NCBI RefSeq assembly: GCF_002161355.1
Contig: NZ_NFHL01000008.1
Span: 1-64,000, forward strand
DNA: 64,000 bases
Source of the DNA: Lachnoclostridium sp. An76
GTDB lineage: Bacteria; Bacillota; Clostridia; Lachnospirales; Lachnospiraceae
Direction of reading: 5' to 3'
Shown: positions 1-8,592 of the stretch, piece by piece
How the letters are laid out: each line of letters opens with the position of its first letter
How positions within the stretch are numbered: position 1 is the stretch's first letter
Program-made: the position numbers and the translations under genes
Notes under the pieces: model-generated
Database searches by the model: none
What the model saw: the letters and a program-made list of their open reading frames with translations, nothing else
Told to the model about the DNA's origin: nothing

Positions 1-76
1 GAGGTAGATAGGGCAGAGGTGGAAGTGCAGTAATGCATGGAGCTGACTGTTACTAATCGGTCGAGGGCATAACCAA
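1..76 (+). rRNA. 23S ribosomal RNA, 3' end (partial)
   Basis: The first bases match the conserved 3' end of bacterial 23S rRNA: the helix around GTAATGCATGGAGCTGACTG and then TACTAATCGGTCGAGGGC. The gene runs in from outside the window and its 3' end is placed at about 76 by comparison with other Firmicutes. No 5S rRNA sequence follows, so in this rrn copy the 5S is upstream, elsewhere or missing. Confidence 0.93.
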
Positions 77-277
77 AAGCAGAGCACTTAGGGAAGGCAA
101 GCGAAGCGCAGGCTGAGCTTAGTGCGAGCTTTGTTCGAAGGAGCTTAGCGAGGTTCTTTCGAGCTTAGCGATCCGAACTTCCTTGTGTGCGGAACGCACG
201 GTGATAGGTAAGATGGATGATGATTCTTTGTATGTAGTTTTGAAGGTATACGGATAATTTCACAGGAATGAGAGGGA
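77..277 (+). other. Post-23S spacer without a gene
   Basis: There is no ORF, tRNA or 5S rRNA here. The stretch from about 105 to 175 contains repeated copies of GAGCTTAGCG or a close variant, which could belong to rRNA processing stems or be simple repeats. I see nothing else in it. Confidence 0.6.
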
Positions 278-310
278 GCGCCCGGAGGAGAAATCTTCCG
301 GGCGCTTTTA
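278..310 (+). terminator. Rho-independent terminator of the rRNA operon
   Basis: A 12-bp GC-rich stem (GCGCCCGGAGGA at 278-289 pairing with 294-305, one G-U pair) closes a GAAA tetraloop and is followed by TTTTA. This is a strong intrinsic terminator and fits the end of the rrn transcript. Confidence 0.9.
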
Positions 311-334
311 TCATACTGCTTTTCCATACTGTTG

Positions 335-363
335 TTGACAGGGATATCCTTTCTTCCTAAAAT
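335..363 (+). promoter_or_regulatory. Sigma-A-type promoter upstream of the DUF1287 gene
   Basis: TTGACA (335-340) and TAAAAT (358-363) are separated by exactly 17 bases. The start codon is about 150 bases downstream, so the transcript would carry a long untranslated leader with a small hairpin around 392-417. I recognise no known riboswitch in that leader. Confidence 0.65.
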
Positions 364-514
364 ATAGATGCGATTATTGTCAGACAGCCATACCGAAAGG
401 GATTCTGTTCCGGTAATCTATAGGACTGATGAAAAAATCCCGGTGGGAATATTTTCCGGAGGGCTGGCAATTGATCTATACAATAATATGGAGCTGTAAA
501 GGAGTTGATACCCC

Positions 515-1189
515 ATGACAAAAAAGAAAATTATTATTTCAGCAGTTATCCTGATCCTGCTGGTCGTGGCCGGATGCATTGCATGGCGCTGCCGGTTCTA
601 TTTTATCGGAACAAGCAGCGCGCCGGTCCAGGCGAAAGAGAATGAAGATTTCGGTATAGCCGACTTCCACAGTTCTGTGGACAGGGACGGGGACGGGATA
701 GACGATCAGACGGATATCCTGCAGGGAGCGAGAGCCTATATTGACACGATGCCGGTCTATAAAAGTAAATACTATCCTGCAGGATATCCTGACGACCAGT
801 ATGGAGTCTGTACGGATCTTGTGGCAAATGCACTGAGGGGTGCCGGCTATGATCTTATGGAACTGGTGAATGAGGACATTAATGCGCATCCGCAGGATTA
901 TGATATTGAGAAACCGGACATTAACATTGATTTCCGGAGAGTGACTAATCTGAAAGTATATTTCGCCCATACGGCGGTGCCGCTCACAACGGATATTTAT
1001 GATATCAGCCAGTGGCAGGGCGGTGATATCGTGATCTTTGAAAACCATATCGGAATTGTTTCTGACAAGAGAAATGATGACGGTATCGCTTATGTGATCC
1101 ATCACAATAGTCGTTTCCAGAAGTCTTATGAGGAAGATATCCTTGAGAAAAGGGATGATATTACAGGGCATTACCGCATTAGCGAATAG
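515..1189 (+). CDS. DUF1287 (NlpC/P60-like) cell-envelope protein
   Basis: A 224-residue exported protein. Residues 4-24 form a hydrophobic N-terminal segment ending in VVAGC, which could be a lipobox (Cys21) or a simple membrane anchor. The body carries DUF1287 hallmarks: YGVCTDLVANAL with a candidate catalytic Cys, then INIDFRRVTNL, then WQGGDIVIF followed by HIGIVSD with the conserved His. DUF1287 proteins have an NlpC/P60-like papain fold, so a wall-related hydrolase is plausible, but the substrate is unknown. An AAAGGAG ribosome site precedes the ATG. The gene appears monocistronic, between the rrn terminator and the promoter of the next gene. The family call is firm; activity is inference. 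Confidence 0.85.
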   Translation: MTKKKIIISAVILILLVVAGCIAWRCRFYFIGTSSAPVQAKENEDFGIADFHSSVDRDGDGIDDQTDILQGARAYIDTMPVYKSKYYPAGYPDDQYGVCTDLVANALRGAGYDLMELVNEDINAHPQDYDIEKPDINIDFRRVTNLKVYFAHTAVPLTTDIYDISQWQGGDIVIFENHIGIVSDKRNDDGIAYVIHHNSRFQKSYEEDILEKRDDITGHYRISE

Positions 1190-1262
1190 AGAGGCATGAA
1201 GAAAAGCTGAAAGAAAAGCTGCGAGGAAAACTGCAGAAATAGAGCGCGATCTGTTTTTGCCC

Positions 1263-1291
1263 TTGACAAATGCGCCCTCTGAGGTTACCAT
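1263..1291 (+). promoter_or_regulatory. Promoter of the substrate-binding protein gene
   Basis: TTGACA (1263-1268), a 17-base spacer and TACCAT (1286-1291) stand about 35 bases before the start codon, followed by the ribosome site TTAGGAGG. Confidence 0.6.
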
Positions 1292-1326
1292 ATTAGCGTT
1301 AGCATTTTAGTTAGGAGGAAGTTATT

Positions 1327-2508
1327 ATGAAAATGTTAAAGAAGGCAGCAAGCCTTGCACTGGCATCAGCTCTCGTATTTTCACTGGCTGCATGCGGAAG
1401 TGAAGGCGGCAAGAGCGACAGCGGCTCATCTGATTCCGATGTATTCAGGATTGGCGGCATCGGGCCCACGACCGGAGACAACGCGATCTACGGGACAGCT
1501 GTAAAGAACGGGATCCAGCTGGCGGTTGATGAGATCAACGCAGACGGCGGTATCAACGGCTATCAGATCGAGTACTCATTTGAGGACGACCAGTCTGACT
1601 CCGAGAAGGCAGTCAACGCGTACAATACGCTGAAAGACTGGGGGATGCAGATGCTGGTAGGTACGGTTACTTCCACACCGTGTACAGCGGTTGTAGAGGA
1701 GACACATGCTGATAATATGTTCCAGCTCACACCGTCCGCTACGGCTGTAGAGAGTATCCAGTATGACAATGCATTCCGTATGTGCTTCTCCGACCCGAAC
1801 CAGGGGAAAGCATCCGCTGACTATATCTCAGAGAACGGACTTGCATCCAAGATCGCAGTGATCTACAACAGCTCTGACACATATTCATCAGGTATCTACC
1901 AGAGATTCGTGGAAGAGGCTGAGTCAGTAGGGCTTGAGATCGTCGCTGCAGAGGCGTTTACGGCAGACAGCAAGACAGACTTCTCCGTACAGCTGCAGAA
2001 GGCAAAGGATTCCGGCGCTGAGCTGGTATTCCTTCCGATCTATTACCAGGAGGCATCCCTGATCCTTGCACAGGCTGACAAGATGGGATTTGCTCCGGCA
2101 TGGTTCGGATGCGATGGTATGGACGGACTTCTCGCACTGGATGGATTTGACGCATCCCTTGCAGAGGGACTGATGTTCCTGACACCGTTCACCGCTGACG
2201 CAGAGGACGAGGAGACACAGACATTTGTCGCAGACTTTGAGGAAGCATTCGGAGATACTCCGAACCAGTTCGCGGCAGACGCTTATGACTGCATCTATGT
2301 GATCAAGGCAGCGGCTGAGAAAGCAGAGCTCACACCGGATATGGATATCTCCGAGATGTGCGACGCTATGAAGACAGCGATGACAGAGATCACTATCGAC
2401 GGGCTGACCGGAAAACAGATCACATGGGGCGAGGACGGTGAGCCGTCCAAACAGCCGACAGTTGTGGTTGTTGAAGGCGGAGCTTACAAAGTGCTCCAGG
2501 CTGAGTGA
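1327..2508 (+). CDS. ABC transporter substrate-binding lipoprotein, branched-chain amino acid (Peripla_BP_6) type
   Basis: A 393-residue extracellular solute-binding lipoprotein. Residues 1-22 are a lipoprotein signal peptide with lipobox SLAAC. A low-complexity Gly/Ser/Asp linker follows. From about residue 40 the LivJ/Peripla_BP_6 fold is evident: GPTTGDNAIYGTAVKNG near the start, VDEINADGGINGY, then SDPNQGKASADYI and YNSSDTYSSG. The length fits the family. No permease or ATPase genes (livHMGF type) are adjacent, so it must work with a transporter encoded elsewhere or act as an orphan binding protein. The ligand cannot be read from sequence; branched-chain amino acids are the family default only. 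It has its own promoter and a strong terminator, so it is transcribed alone. Confidence 0.88.
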   Translation: MKMLKKAASLALASALVFSLAACGSEGGKSDSGSSDSDVFRIGGIGPTTGDNAIYGTAVKNGIQLAVDEINADGGINGYQIEYSFEDDQSDSEKAVNAYNTLKDWGMQMLVGTVTSTPCTAVVEETHADNMFQLTPSATAVESIQYDNAFRMCFSDPNQGKASADYISENGLASKIAVIYNSSDTYSSGIYQRFVEEAESVGLEIVAAEAFTADSKTDFSVQLQKAKDSGAELVFLPIYYQEASLILAQADKMGFAPAWFGCDGMDGLLALDGFDASLAEGLMFLTPFTADAEDEETQTFVADFEEAFGDTPNQFAADAYDCIYVIKAAAEKAELTPDMDISEMCDAMKTAMTEITIDGLTGKQITWGEDGEPSKQPTVVVVEGGAYKVLQAE

Positions 2509-2584
2509 TCCCGGCAGAGAACACGGCGGTCCTGACCCGGTCAGAGTCAGGAGATGACGTATCCGGAATATGAAAAAAAACAAG

Positions 2585-2627
2585 AGAAGGCTTTGAGTCC
2601 GGAGAGGATTTCAGAGCCTTCTTTTTT
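2585..2627 (+). terminator. Rho-independent terminator after the binding-protein gene
   Basis: A 12-bp stem (AGAAGGCTTTGA at 2585-2596 with TCAGAGCCTTCT at 2611-2622, one G-U pair) runs straight into six T residues. Confidence 0.92.
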
Positions 2628-2881
2628 GCACAAAATACAAATTAATGACATGTTTGTATTTTTTAGTAATGTTGCTGTCTGTAAGTTTACAGGTGGCATA
2701 TTTTGTTTTAATTTTAAAGGTGGGAAAGTGGACCCAAAGATGCTGCGGTCCTGACGGTCACGCGCATGGCCAGACCTGGTCTGTGCACATTTAAACAGGT
2801 ATCCATCAGAGAGAAAGGAGGGAGAGAGGATTCAGATTTTAAGATTTTCTAATCTTTATACAGGAAAGGAGAAAAAGTAAC
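2628..2881 (+). other. Intergenic leader before the truncated GH20 gene
   Basis: AT-rich first half and GC-richer second half. There is no convincing ORF, no recognisable riboswitch and no clear promoter hexamer pair. The last 20 bases contain the ribosome site GGAAAGGAG used by the ATG at 2882. Confidence 0.5.
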
Positions 2882-2962
2882 ATGAAGAAAAAGGCAAGCA
2901 GATTTTTCAGAGCTTTTCATCCTCGACGTAGGCAGGAAGACATTTACATTAGACTATCTTGA
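2882..2962 (+). pseudogene. Detached 5' end of the GH20 gene (signal-peptide start, frameshifted)
   Basis: A well-placed ribosome site (GGAAAGGAG, 9 bases before ATG 2882) starts an ORF beginning MKKKASRFFRAF, typical of a Gram-positive signal peptide n-region. After about 12 codons it runs out of sense and stops at 2960-2962. The GH20 catalytic domain begins in a different frame across the same bases (ILDVGRKTFTLDYLEQ, codons from 2919). The simplest reading is a deletion near 2911-2921 that removed the rest of the signal peptide and the N-terminal GH20 domain and shifted the frame. An assembly error could give the same picture. Confidence 0.75.
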
Positions 2963-2978
2963 GCAGGTCGTAAAAGAA

Positions 2979-5900
2979 ATGTCCTGGTATAAGATGAATG
3001 ACTTCCAGGTGCATCTCAATGACAACCTGATCGGACTTGAAAACAAAGAAGACCCGATGACAGCGTACTCTGCATTCCGTCTGGAAAATGACACAGTGAA
3101 AAAGGGCGGATACCTGACAGACGCAGAGGGGAATATCCTCGAAGTGGACGGCGAGCAGCTCCAGTACGAGCAGGATCTGACAAGCACAGACCTGTGGTAC
3201 ACAAAGGAGGACTTCAAAGATTTTATCCAGGAGTCCCGTGAGCTCGGCGTCAACATCGTACCGGAGATCGATACGCCGGCGCACTCCCTGGCTCTGACCA
3301 AAGTGCTCCCGGAGCTGAGATACGGCACGAGCGGACGGAATAATGACCACCTTGACCTGGTAGATTCCTATGACCAGTGTGTGGCATTCGTACAGGAGAT
3401 CTTCAGCGAGTACCTGGATGAAGGGGTGTTTGACGAGGATACGATCGTACATATCGGAGCGGATGAGTACAATGCATCCTCAGAAGCATACCGTGCATTT
3501 GTAAACGATATGCTCGACTTCGTGGAAGGCACAGGAAGAAAGGCGCGTGTATGGGGAAGCTTCACACAGGCGTCAAAGGGGGAAGAGATCGACGCTGAGG
3601 GCGTACAGATCAACCTCTGGAACTTCGGTTATGCGAACATGGATCAGATGTACGAGGACGGCTTCGACCTGATCAACTGCAACGACGGAAACTACTACAT
3701 CGTACCGAACGCAGGGTACTACTATGATTATCTGAGCGACGGCACAATGTACAACCTGGCGATCAACAGCATCAGCGGCGTGACGATCCCTGCCGGAGAC
3801 GAGCAGATGGTCGGAGGGGCATTTGCGGTATGGAATGATATGACAGACTACCTGGACAATGGTGTCAGCGAGTATGATGTCTATGACCGTATCAAAAACC
3901 TTCCGCTCTTTGCGGCGAAACTCTGGGGCAAGGGAGAGCTCGACCTGGCAGGCGCACAGGAGCGTTCCGGCGAACTCGGAGATGCTCCGCGCACCAACTT
4001 CGGCTATGAGGTGGACAGCCAGACAGAAGAGTACATGAATGTACCGATGGATGAGCTGAAAGATACTTCTGCAAACAATTTCGCTGTGAGCGAAGGCGAG
4101 AATGCTGCGATCACAGAGGTTGACGGCAGGAACGCGCTGGAACTCAAAGGCGGGAAGAGCTACATCACGACCGGCCTTGAGACGGCAGGACTTGGAAATG
4201 ACCTCCGTGTGAAAGTAAAACGCACATCCGACAGCACGGATGAGCAGATCCTGTTCGAGAGCCCGTATGGAAGCATCAAAGCTGTACAGAAGGGAACCGG
4301 ACAGGTCGGACTCTCAAGAGAGATGTTTGACTATTCATTTAACTACACACTTCCAGTGAACGAGTGGGTAGAACTTGAATTCAAGAACCAGCAGAACACG
4401 ATCTCACTCTATGTGAACGGCGAGCTGGTGGATACGCTGGGCGACGGCGAGCAGATCGAAGGACGCCCGATGCTGGCGACGATGATGTTCCCGATGGCAA
4501 AGATCGGAAGCGGGTCAAATGCATTCATCGGCTATGTGGACGATGTACGCCTCGGTGTGAACGATGACTTCGCAAGCACCATGGAGCTGGATTACGCACT
4601 GTGGACCGCATCCGCTGTCCTGGATGCGGATGATCCGGCAGTGGCTGAGCTGATCGCTGAGGCAAAGGCTGTGACAGCGCAGTACGATCCGTCTGCGGAC
4701 GACATCACAAGGCTGACAGCAGAACTGAATGAGGCGATCGCAGGTGCGGGTGCGCAGAGCGCGGATTACAGCCGCATCGAAGCATACAAAAACCTCGTTT
4801 CGGATCTGTCCGCATTTACGGAAGAGAGCGCTGCAAATGTAACGCGCGTGCTTGATTCCATCAGATACGGGCTCCCGGCAGAACTGCAGGATGTTGTGGA
4901 CGGATATGAGAGCGCCCTGGTAGCGGCGATCGACGCACTGGAGACAAAACCGCTCACAAACCTTTACTATGTGGACCAGTCCACAATGACTGCGACAGCT
5001 TCCAGTTATCAGCAGGACGGTTCGGGTCCGGCCAATGTACTGGACGGCAATCCGTCAACCATGTGGCATACAGACTGGAATATCACCACAATGCCGCACT
5101 GGATCGACCTGGAGATGAGCGGGCCGACTGAGATCAGCGGCATCGTCTACACACCGCGCCAGACCGGTTCCAACGGAAATGTCACGAACTACACGATCCA
5201 GGTAAGTGATGACGGTACAAACTACCGTGATATTGCGACAGGAACACTGGCAAATGACTCTACAGTGAAGACGATCAGCTTTGACCCGGTAGTGACAACG
5301 CATGTGCGGATCCAGTACAATGCGGCAGTCAACAACAACGGTTCTGCGGCAGAGCTGCAGGTAGTCCTGGCGAATATCGAAGTGGATCTGGACGGGCTTA
5401 AGGCAACAGTCAGCCAGGCGAAGGGCGTACTGGGCAGCCTGGATCAGGACGACTATACAGCTGAGAGCTGGGGTGCGGTTACCGCGGTGATCGCAGAGGC
5501 GGAAGAGCTGCTCGCACAGCAGGATCCGGATGCAAATGCGGTTGCCCAGATGATCTATGATATCCAGAAAGCGCTCACAGAGCTCCGCCTGAACGATGAG
5601 GCGGATACTGTGGACAAAGATGAGCTCTATGCCCTTCTCAACAAGTATGCGGGATACAATTCTTCCGATTATACAGCAGAGACATGGGGCCCGTTCTGGG
5701 AGGCTTATGAGCATGCCAAAGACGTATATGAGGATGCGGCTGCTGACCAGGCTGCAGTAAACGCGGCAGCGAAGGCTCTGGATGAGGCTGGGGAGGCTCT
5801 GGTAAAAGCTTCTGAGCCGACGGATCCGTCCAAACCATCAGGAAATGACGGACAGACAACAGAAAAGCCGCCGGTGACAGCTGTACAGACAGGCGTGACT

Positions 5901-5990
5901 GAGACTTACGGAATAATCTATGCAGCAATGCTGCTCATATCATCAGGAGTGGCCAGCGCTGTGATATGGAGAAAACGTACAGAAAGATAA
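2979..5990 (+). CDS. GH20 beta-N-acetylhexosaminidase, N-terminally truncated, with CBM, FIVAR-like and anchor domains
   Basis: The open frame extends upstream of ATG 2979 to a stop at 2883, so the true start is lost. What remains (1003 residues from this ATG) is a GH20 catalytic domain (about 1-330). It has the catalytic Asp-Glu pair in HIGADEYN (D162, E163), followed by a LamG-like module (about 350-525), FIVAR-like helical repeats, a CBM32/F5-8C module (about 665-800, with LDGNPSTMWHTDWN), two more FIVAR-like repeats and an anchor AVQTG plus hydrophobic segment plus KRTER. An intact enzyme would release terminal GlcNAc or GalNAc from mucin glycans at the cell surface. Without signal peptide and first barrel strand it is probably inactive. 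No good ribosome site precedes ATG 2979. Neighbouring GH33 and GH101 genes carry the same anchor. Confidence 0.85.
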   Translation: MSWYKMNDFQVHLNDNLIGLENKEDPMTAYSAFRLENDTVKKGGYLTDAEGNILEVDGEQLQYEQDLTSTDLWYTKEDFKDFIQESRELGVNIVPEIDTPAHSLALTKVLPELRYGTSGRNNDHLDLVDSYDQCVAFVQEIFSEYLDEGVFDEDTIVHIGADEYNASSEAYRAFVNDMLDFVEGTGRKARVWGSFTQASKGEEIDAEGVQINLWNFGYANMDQMYEDGFDLINCNDGNYYIVPNAGYYYDYLSDGTMYNLAINSISGVTIPAGDEQMVGGAFAVWNDMTDYLDNGVSEYDVYDRIKNLPLFAAKLWGKGELDLAGAQERSGELGDAPRTNFGYEVDSQTEEYMNVPMDELKDTSANNFAVSEGENAAITEVDGRNALELKGGKSYITTGLETAGLGNDLRVKVKRTSDSTDEQILFESPYGSIKAVQKGTGQVGLSREMFDYSFNYTLPVNEWVELEFKNQQNTISLYVNGELVDTLGDGEQIEGRPMLATMMFPMAKIGSGSNAFIGYVDDVRLGVNDDFASTMELDYALWTASAVLDADDPAVAELIAEAKAVTAQYDPSADDITRLTAELNEAIAGAGAQSADYSRIEAYKNLVSDLSAFTEESAANVTRVLDSIRYGLPAELQDVVDGYESALVAAIDALETKPLTNLYYVDQSTMTATASSYQQDGSGPANVLDGNPSTMWHTDWNITTMPHWIDLEMSGPTEISGIVYTPRQTGSNGNVTNYTIQVSDDGTNYRDIATGTLANDSTVKTISFDPVVTTHVRIQYNAAVNNNGSAAELQVVLANIEVDLDGLKATVSQAKGVLGSLDQDDYTAESWGAVTAVIAEAEELLAQQDPDANAVAQMIYDIQKALTELRLNDEADTVDKDELYALLNKYAGYNSSDYTAETWGPFWEAYEHAKDVYEDAAADQAAVNAAAKALDEAGEALVKASEPTDPSKPSGNDGQTTEKPPVTAVQTGVTETYGIIYAAMLLISSGVASAVIWRKRTER

Positions 5991-6058
5991 AATCTGTATT
6001 TGCGGGGGAACAGGCCGATGGCTGAACGTCCGAAAACCGCCGGTTTGTTGCAGGATGT

Positions 6059-6270
6059 TTTCGCGGCGGACGGGGATATGGCTCAGGTTCCGGTTCCGTA
6101 ATCTGGGAAAGACGTAAAAGGGAGAAAGCATGGCTAAAAGCAATTGTCCGGCGGAAGATTCGGCTCCGCCTCAGGCATCCGCCGGACAATTAACGCCACG
6201 CTTTCTCCCTTTAAGTCTTTCCGGCAGATTACTCCAAGTCACCGTCGCCATATCCCCGTCCGCCGCGAAA
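6059..6270. repeat. Large nested imperfect palindrome (REP/BIME-like)
   Basis: A 212-bp segment is built of nested inverted repeats. The outer arms are 24 bp and perfect (6059-6082 with 6247-6270). Inside them are GTAATCTG (6098-6105 with 6225-6232), AAAGGGAGAAAGC (6117-6129 with 6200-6212) and AATTGTCCGGCGGA (6142-6155 with 6178-6191). A further 13-bp pair lies outside (6025-6037 with 6382-6394, the latter inside the end of folK). It sits between the convergent GH20 and folate genes and has no T-tract. Small ORFs over it are by-products of the repeat. Confidence 0.85.
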
Positions 6271-6363
6271 GGCGCATCAAAGGGACCTTCCGGCTTGAGT
6301 AAACCAGAAAACAGCGGAGCCCCGGAGCCGAAGCCACCCACACACCCGTGCTGAATACGTCTT

Positions 6364-7242
6364 CTATAACCGCGCTTCACTGTTTTCGGACGTTTTACTC
6401 TGACAGTAGCTCCCCCGCAGATCCAGATTTAACTCGTACACGGTCTTCCCATACACGGGATGCCTTTTATACGGCGCAATCTCGCAGAGCGGCTCCAACA
6501 CGAATTTCCGCCTGTGCATATCCACATGGGGGATGCAGAGCGTATCCTCCTCTGAGACGAGATCGTCGTAGAAGATAATGTCCAGGTCCAGCGTGCGGGG
6601 ACCCCAGCGCAGGATCCGTTCCCGCCCGGCGTCCTGTTCGATCCGGTGGAGCTCTTCCAGCAGTTCACCGGGAGTGAGGAGAGTCCGGAGTTCAAGGCAG
6701 CCATTGAGGAAATCAGCCTGGTCCGTCACCCCGTACGGAGGCGTTTCGATGAAGTGCGAGATTTTTTTTACAGTGCATCCCCGGATGGAGTCCATAGCCC
6801 GGACTGCATCGTCCAGGTATTTCTCCCTGTCGCCCATGTTCGAGCCGAGGGCGATGTATGCTGTATGCCAGCCGCGCTCGATTTCCACGCTCACAGTTTT
6901 TAAGGGGAGCCCGATCGGAGCCCAGGGCTTTTTGATCTCCAGCCGGATCTTCCTGAGCCCTTCTGTCGCGAGGAGAAGTTCTTCAGCCAGGGTTTCCGCA
7001 GCCCGTTCCAGAAGGCAGAAGGTGTGTCCCCTGAGATAGCGGTCGATAAAAGCGCAGACTTCGCCGTAATGGACAGAAGCGGTGAGGTCATCGGTCAGCC
7101 CTGCCCTGCGCGTATCGGTATAGAGGACAGCGGATACGAGGAATTTCTGCCCGAGTGTATTTTCCTCCGGAAATACGCCGTGGTTTGCAAATACTTCCAG
7201 ATCTGTTATCTTAATCTTATCGAAATGCTCTTTGCCATACAT
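6364..7242 (-). CDS. folBK: Bifunctional dihydroneopterin aldolase / HPPK fusion
   Basis: A 292-residue cytoplasmic fusion of two successive folate enzymes. Residues 1-125 are dihydroneopterin aldolase (FolB): KIKITDLEVFANHGVFPEE, then later KPWAPIGLPLKTVSVEIER. Residues about 128-280 are 6-hydroxymethyl-dihydropterin pyrophosphokinase (FolK): AYIALGSNMGDRE at the start, then the signature RWGPRTLDLDIIFYDD, then IPHVDMHRRKFVLEPL. It makes the pyrophosphate ester used by FolP, whose gene lies just upstream in the same operon. The last 11 residues run into the outer arm of the palindromic repeat, so the C-terminus may have been altered by that repeat. The fusion is common in Clostridia. Confidence 0.95.
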   Translation of the reverse strand: MYGKEHFDKIKITDLEVFANHGVFPEENTLGQKFLVSAVLYTDTRRAGLTDDLTASVHYGEVCAFIDRYLRGHTFCLLERAAETLAEELLLATEGLRKIRLEIKKPWAPIGLPLKTVSVEIERGWHTAYIALGSNMGDREKYLDDAVRAMDSIRGCTVKKISHFIETPPYGVTDQADFLNGCLELRTLLTPGELLEELHRIEQDAGRERILRWGPRTLDLDIIFYDDLVSEEDTLCIPHVDMHRRKFVLEPLCEIAPYKRHPVYGKTVYELNLDLRGSYCQSKTSENSEARL

Positions 7243-7283
7243 GATGATTCTGTTCGTCCTTTCTTCCGGGCTTCTGCCGGATA

Positions 7284-8102
7284 TCAGAGAAAGCGGTGTT
7301 CGTGCATCAAAGCCTGTGTCATACGGATGGCGCGCAGGTTTTTCGCCACATCGTGGACCCGGACAAAAGCGCAGCCCTTCTGCACGGCGTATACTGTGGT
7401 GACGAGAGTCCCCTCCTCGCGCTGGTCTGCCGGGAGGTCAAGGGTCAGTCCGATCACAGATTTCCGGGAGGTCCCGAGGAGGATCGGAAGCCCGAGTGTA
7501 TGCAGAGTTTCCAGCCGGTTGATGACTGTCAGGTTCATCTCGTAAGTCTTGCCAAAGCCCACACCGGGATCCAGGATGATCTTATCCCTGGGGATGCCCG
7601 CCTCTTCCGCCAGTTTTACGGATCCTTCCATGTCTTTTGTAAAATCTGCCAGAAAGTCATTGTACTGCGCCTGCTGGCGGTTGTGCATGAGGCAGCAGGC
7701 AGCGCCGCTTTCCGCGATGACGGACGCCATCCTTCTGTCGTATTTCAGCCCCCAGATATCATTGACCAGATCAGCCCCTGCGTTGAGAGCGGCTTCGGCC
7801 ACCGCGCTTTTGTAGGTATCGATGGAGACGGGGATATCAAACTCGCGTTTCAGCTGTTCGATGACCGGGACTGCCCGGCTGATCTCCTCCTCGTCGGAAA
7901 TCTGTGTGTGGCCGGGGCGGGTAGACTCTCCGCCCACATCAATGATATCCGCGCCTTCCGCGATCATGGCGGCGGCGTGGGAGAGCGCGGCGTCCGGCGC
8001 ATTGTGCCGCCCGCCGTCTGAGAAAGAGTCCGGCGTCACGTTAAGGATGCCCATGATGTATGTGTGGTTTTCTGTGTCAAATTCTCTGGCGCCTATGATC
8101 AT
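7284..8102 (-). CDS. folP: Dihydropteroate synthase
   Basis: A 272-residue TIM-barrel enzyme that joins p-aminobenzoate to dihydropterin pyrophosphate; it is the sulfonamide target. The N-terminal signature is IMGILNVTPDSFSDGG, with DIIDVGGESTRPGH next, and DLVNDIWGLKYD and LDPGVGFGKT later, ending in VRVHDVAKN. Its length is normal. The start codon overlaps the stop of the HD-domain gene by four bases, indicating translational coupling. folBK follows after 41 bases. Confidence 0.96.
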   Translation of the reverse strand: MIIGAREFDTENHTYIMGILNVTPDSFSDGGRHNAPDAALSHAAAMIAEGADIIDVGGESTRPGHTQISDEEEISRAVPVIEQLKREFDIPVSIDTYKSAVAEAALNAGADLVNDIWGLKYDRRMASVIAESGAACCLMHNRQQAQYNDFLADFTKDMEGSVKLAEEAGIPRDKIILDPGVGFGKTYEMNLTVINRLETLHTLGLPILLGTSRKSVIGLTLDLPADQREEGTLVTTVYAVQKGCAFVRVHDVAKNLRAIRMTQALMHEHRFL

Positions 8103-8590
8103 AGTTGGATCTCCTTGTTTTTCTTTTCTTCATCCCAGCTGCATTCAGGTTCCGCGGGGCAGGCAAAGCACGCCCTGGAAGCTTTGTCGCTTTCGTACAG
8201 GAGACGTTCCAGGAGCTCCGGCTCCTTCCTGAGCCTGCGGTGTCCCCGGATCGCGGTGAGGATCTGCTCTTTTTCTGCCTCAGAGAATGCAGCCTCCGGG
8301 GGCAGAGTGCCGAGTATCTCAGCCGCGATCACGCAGCCGGATATCTCGTGCGGGATTTTCTGTTCATATTGGAGAGACTTCCCGATATCGTGGAGAAGGG
8401 CTGCCGCATAGACGACTTCTTTATCCAGGCTGCATCCTTCTTCCAGGCATCGGATGTAAGCGATCCGGGCTACATCGAGGAGATGCCCTGCCTGGTGGCG
8501 GCAGAAGGGGCGGTCCTGCTCCAGCTTTTCCAGACGATGGTAATAAGACTGATATACAGGGTGTCTGAGGATTGCGTTTACCCGTTCCAT
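8099..8590 (-). CDS. HD-domain phosphohydrolase-like protein in the folate operon
   Basis: A 163-residue HD-superfamily protein. Metal-site residues are visible in CRHQAGHLLDVAR, AALLHDIGK and the later RGHRRL and ESDKASR. A Cys-rich stretch (ACFACPAEPEC) lies near the C-terminus. It sits between folE and folP, three bases after folE and overlapping folP by four. Dephosphorylating dihydroneopterin triphosphate is a missing step in many bacterial folate operons, and an HD hydrolase here is a reasonable candidate for it. That is positional inference; no HD enzyme is proven for this role by the sequence. It could equally act on another nucleotide. Confidence 0.8.
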   Translation of the reverse strand: MERVNAILRHPVYQSYYHRLEKLEQDRPFCRHQAGHLLDVARIAYIRCLEEGCSLDKEVVYAAALLHDIGKSLQYEQKIPHEISGCVIAAEILGTLPPEAAFSEAEKEQILTAIRGHRRLRKEPELLERLLYESDKASRACFACPAEPECSWDEEKKNKEIQL

Positions 8591-8592
8591 GA

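Noticed and set aside
539..1291. Long minus-strand ORF of 250 codons opposite the DUF1287 gene
   Set aside because: It is the antisense shadow of a well-supported gene, with no ribosome site and no recognisable domain.
6130..6380. Small ORFs over the palindrome (74 and 69 codons)
   Set aside because: Their sequence follows from the inverted repeats; they lack ribosome sites and resemble no protein.
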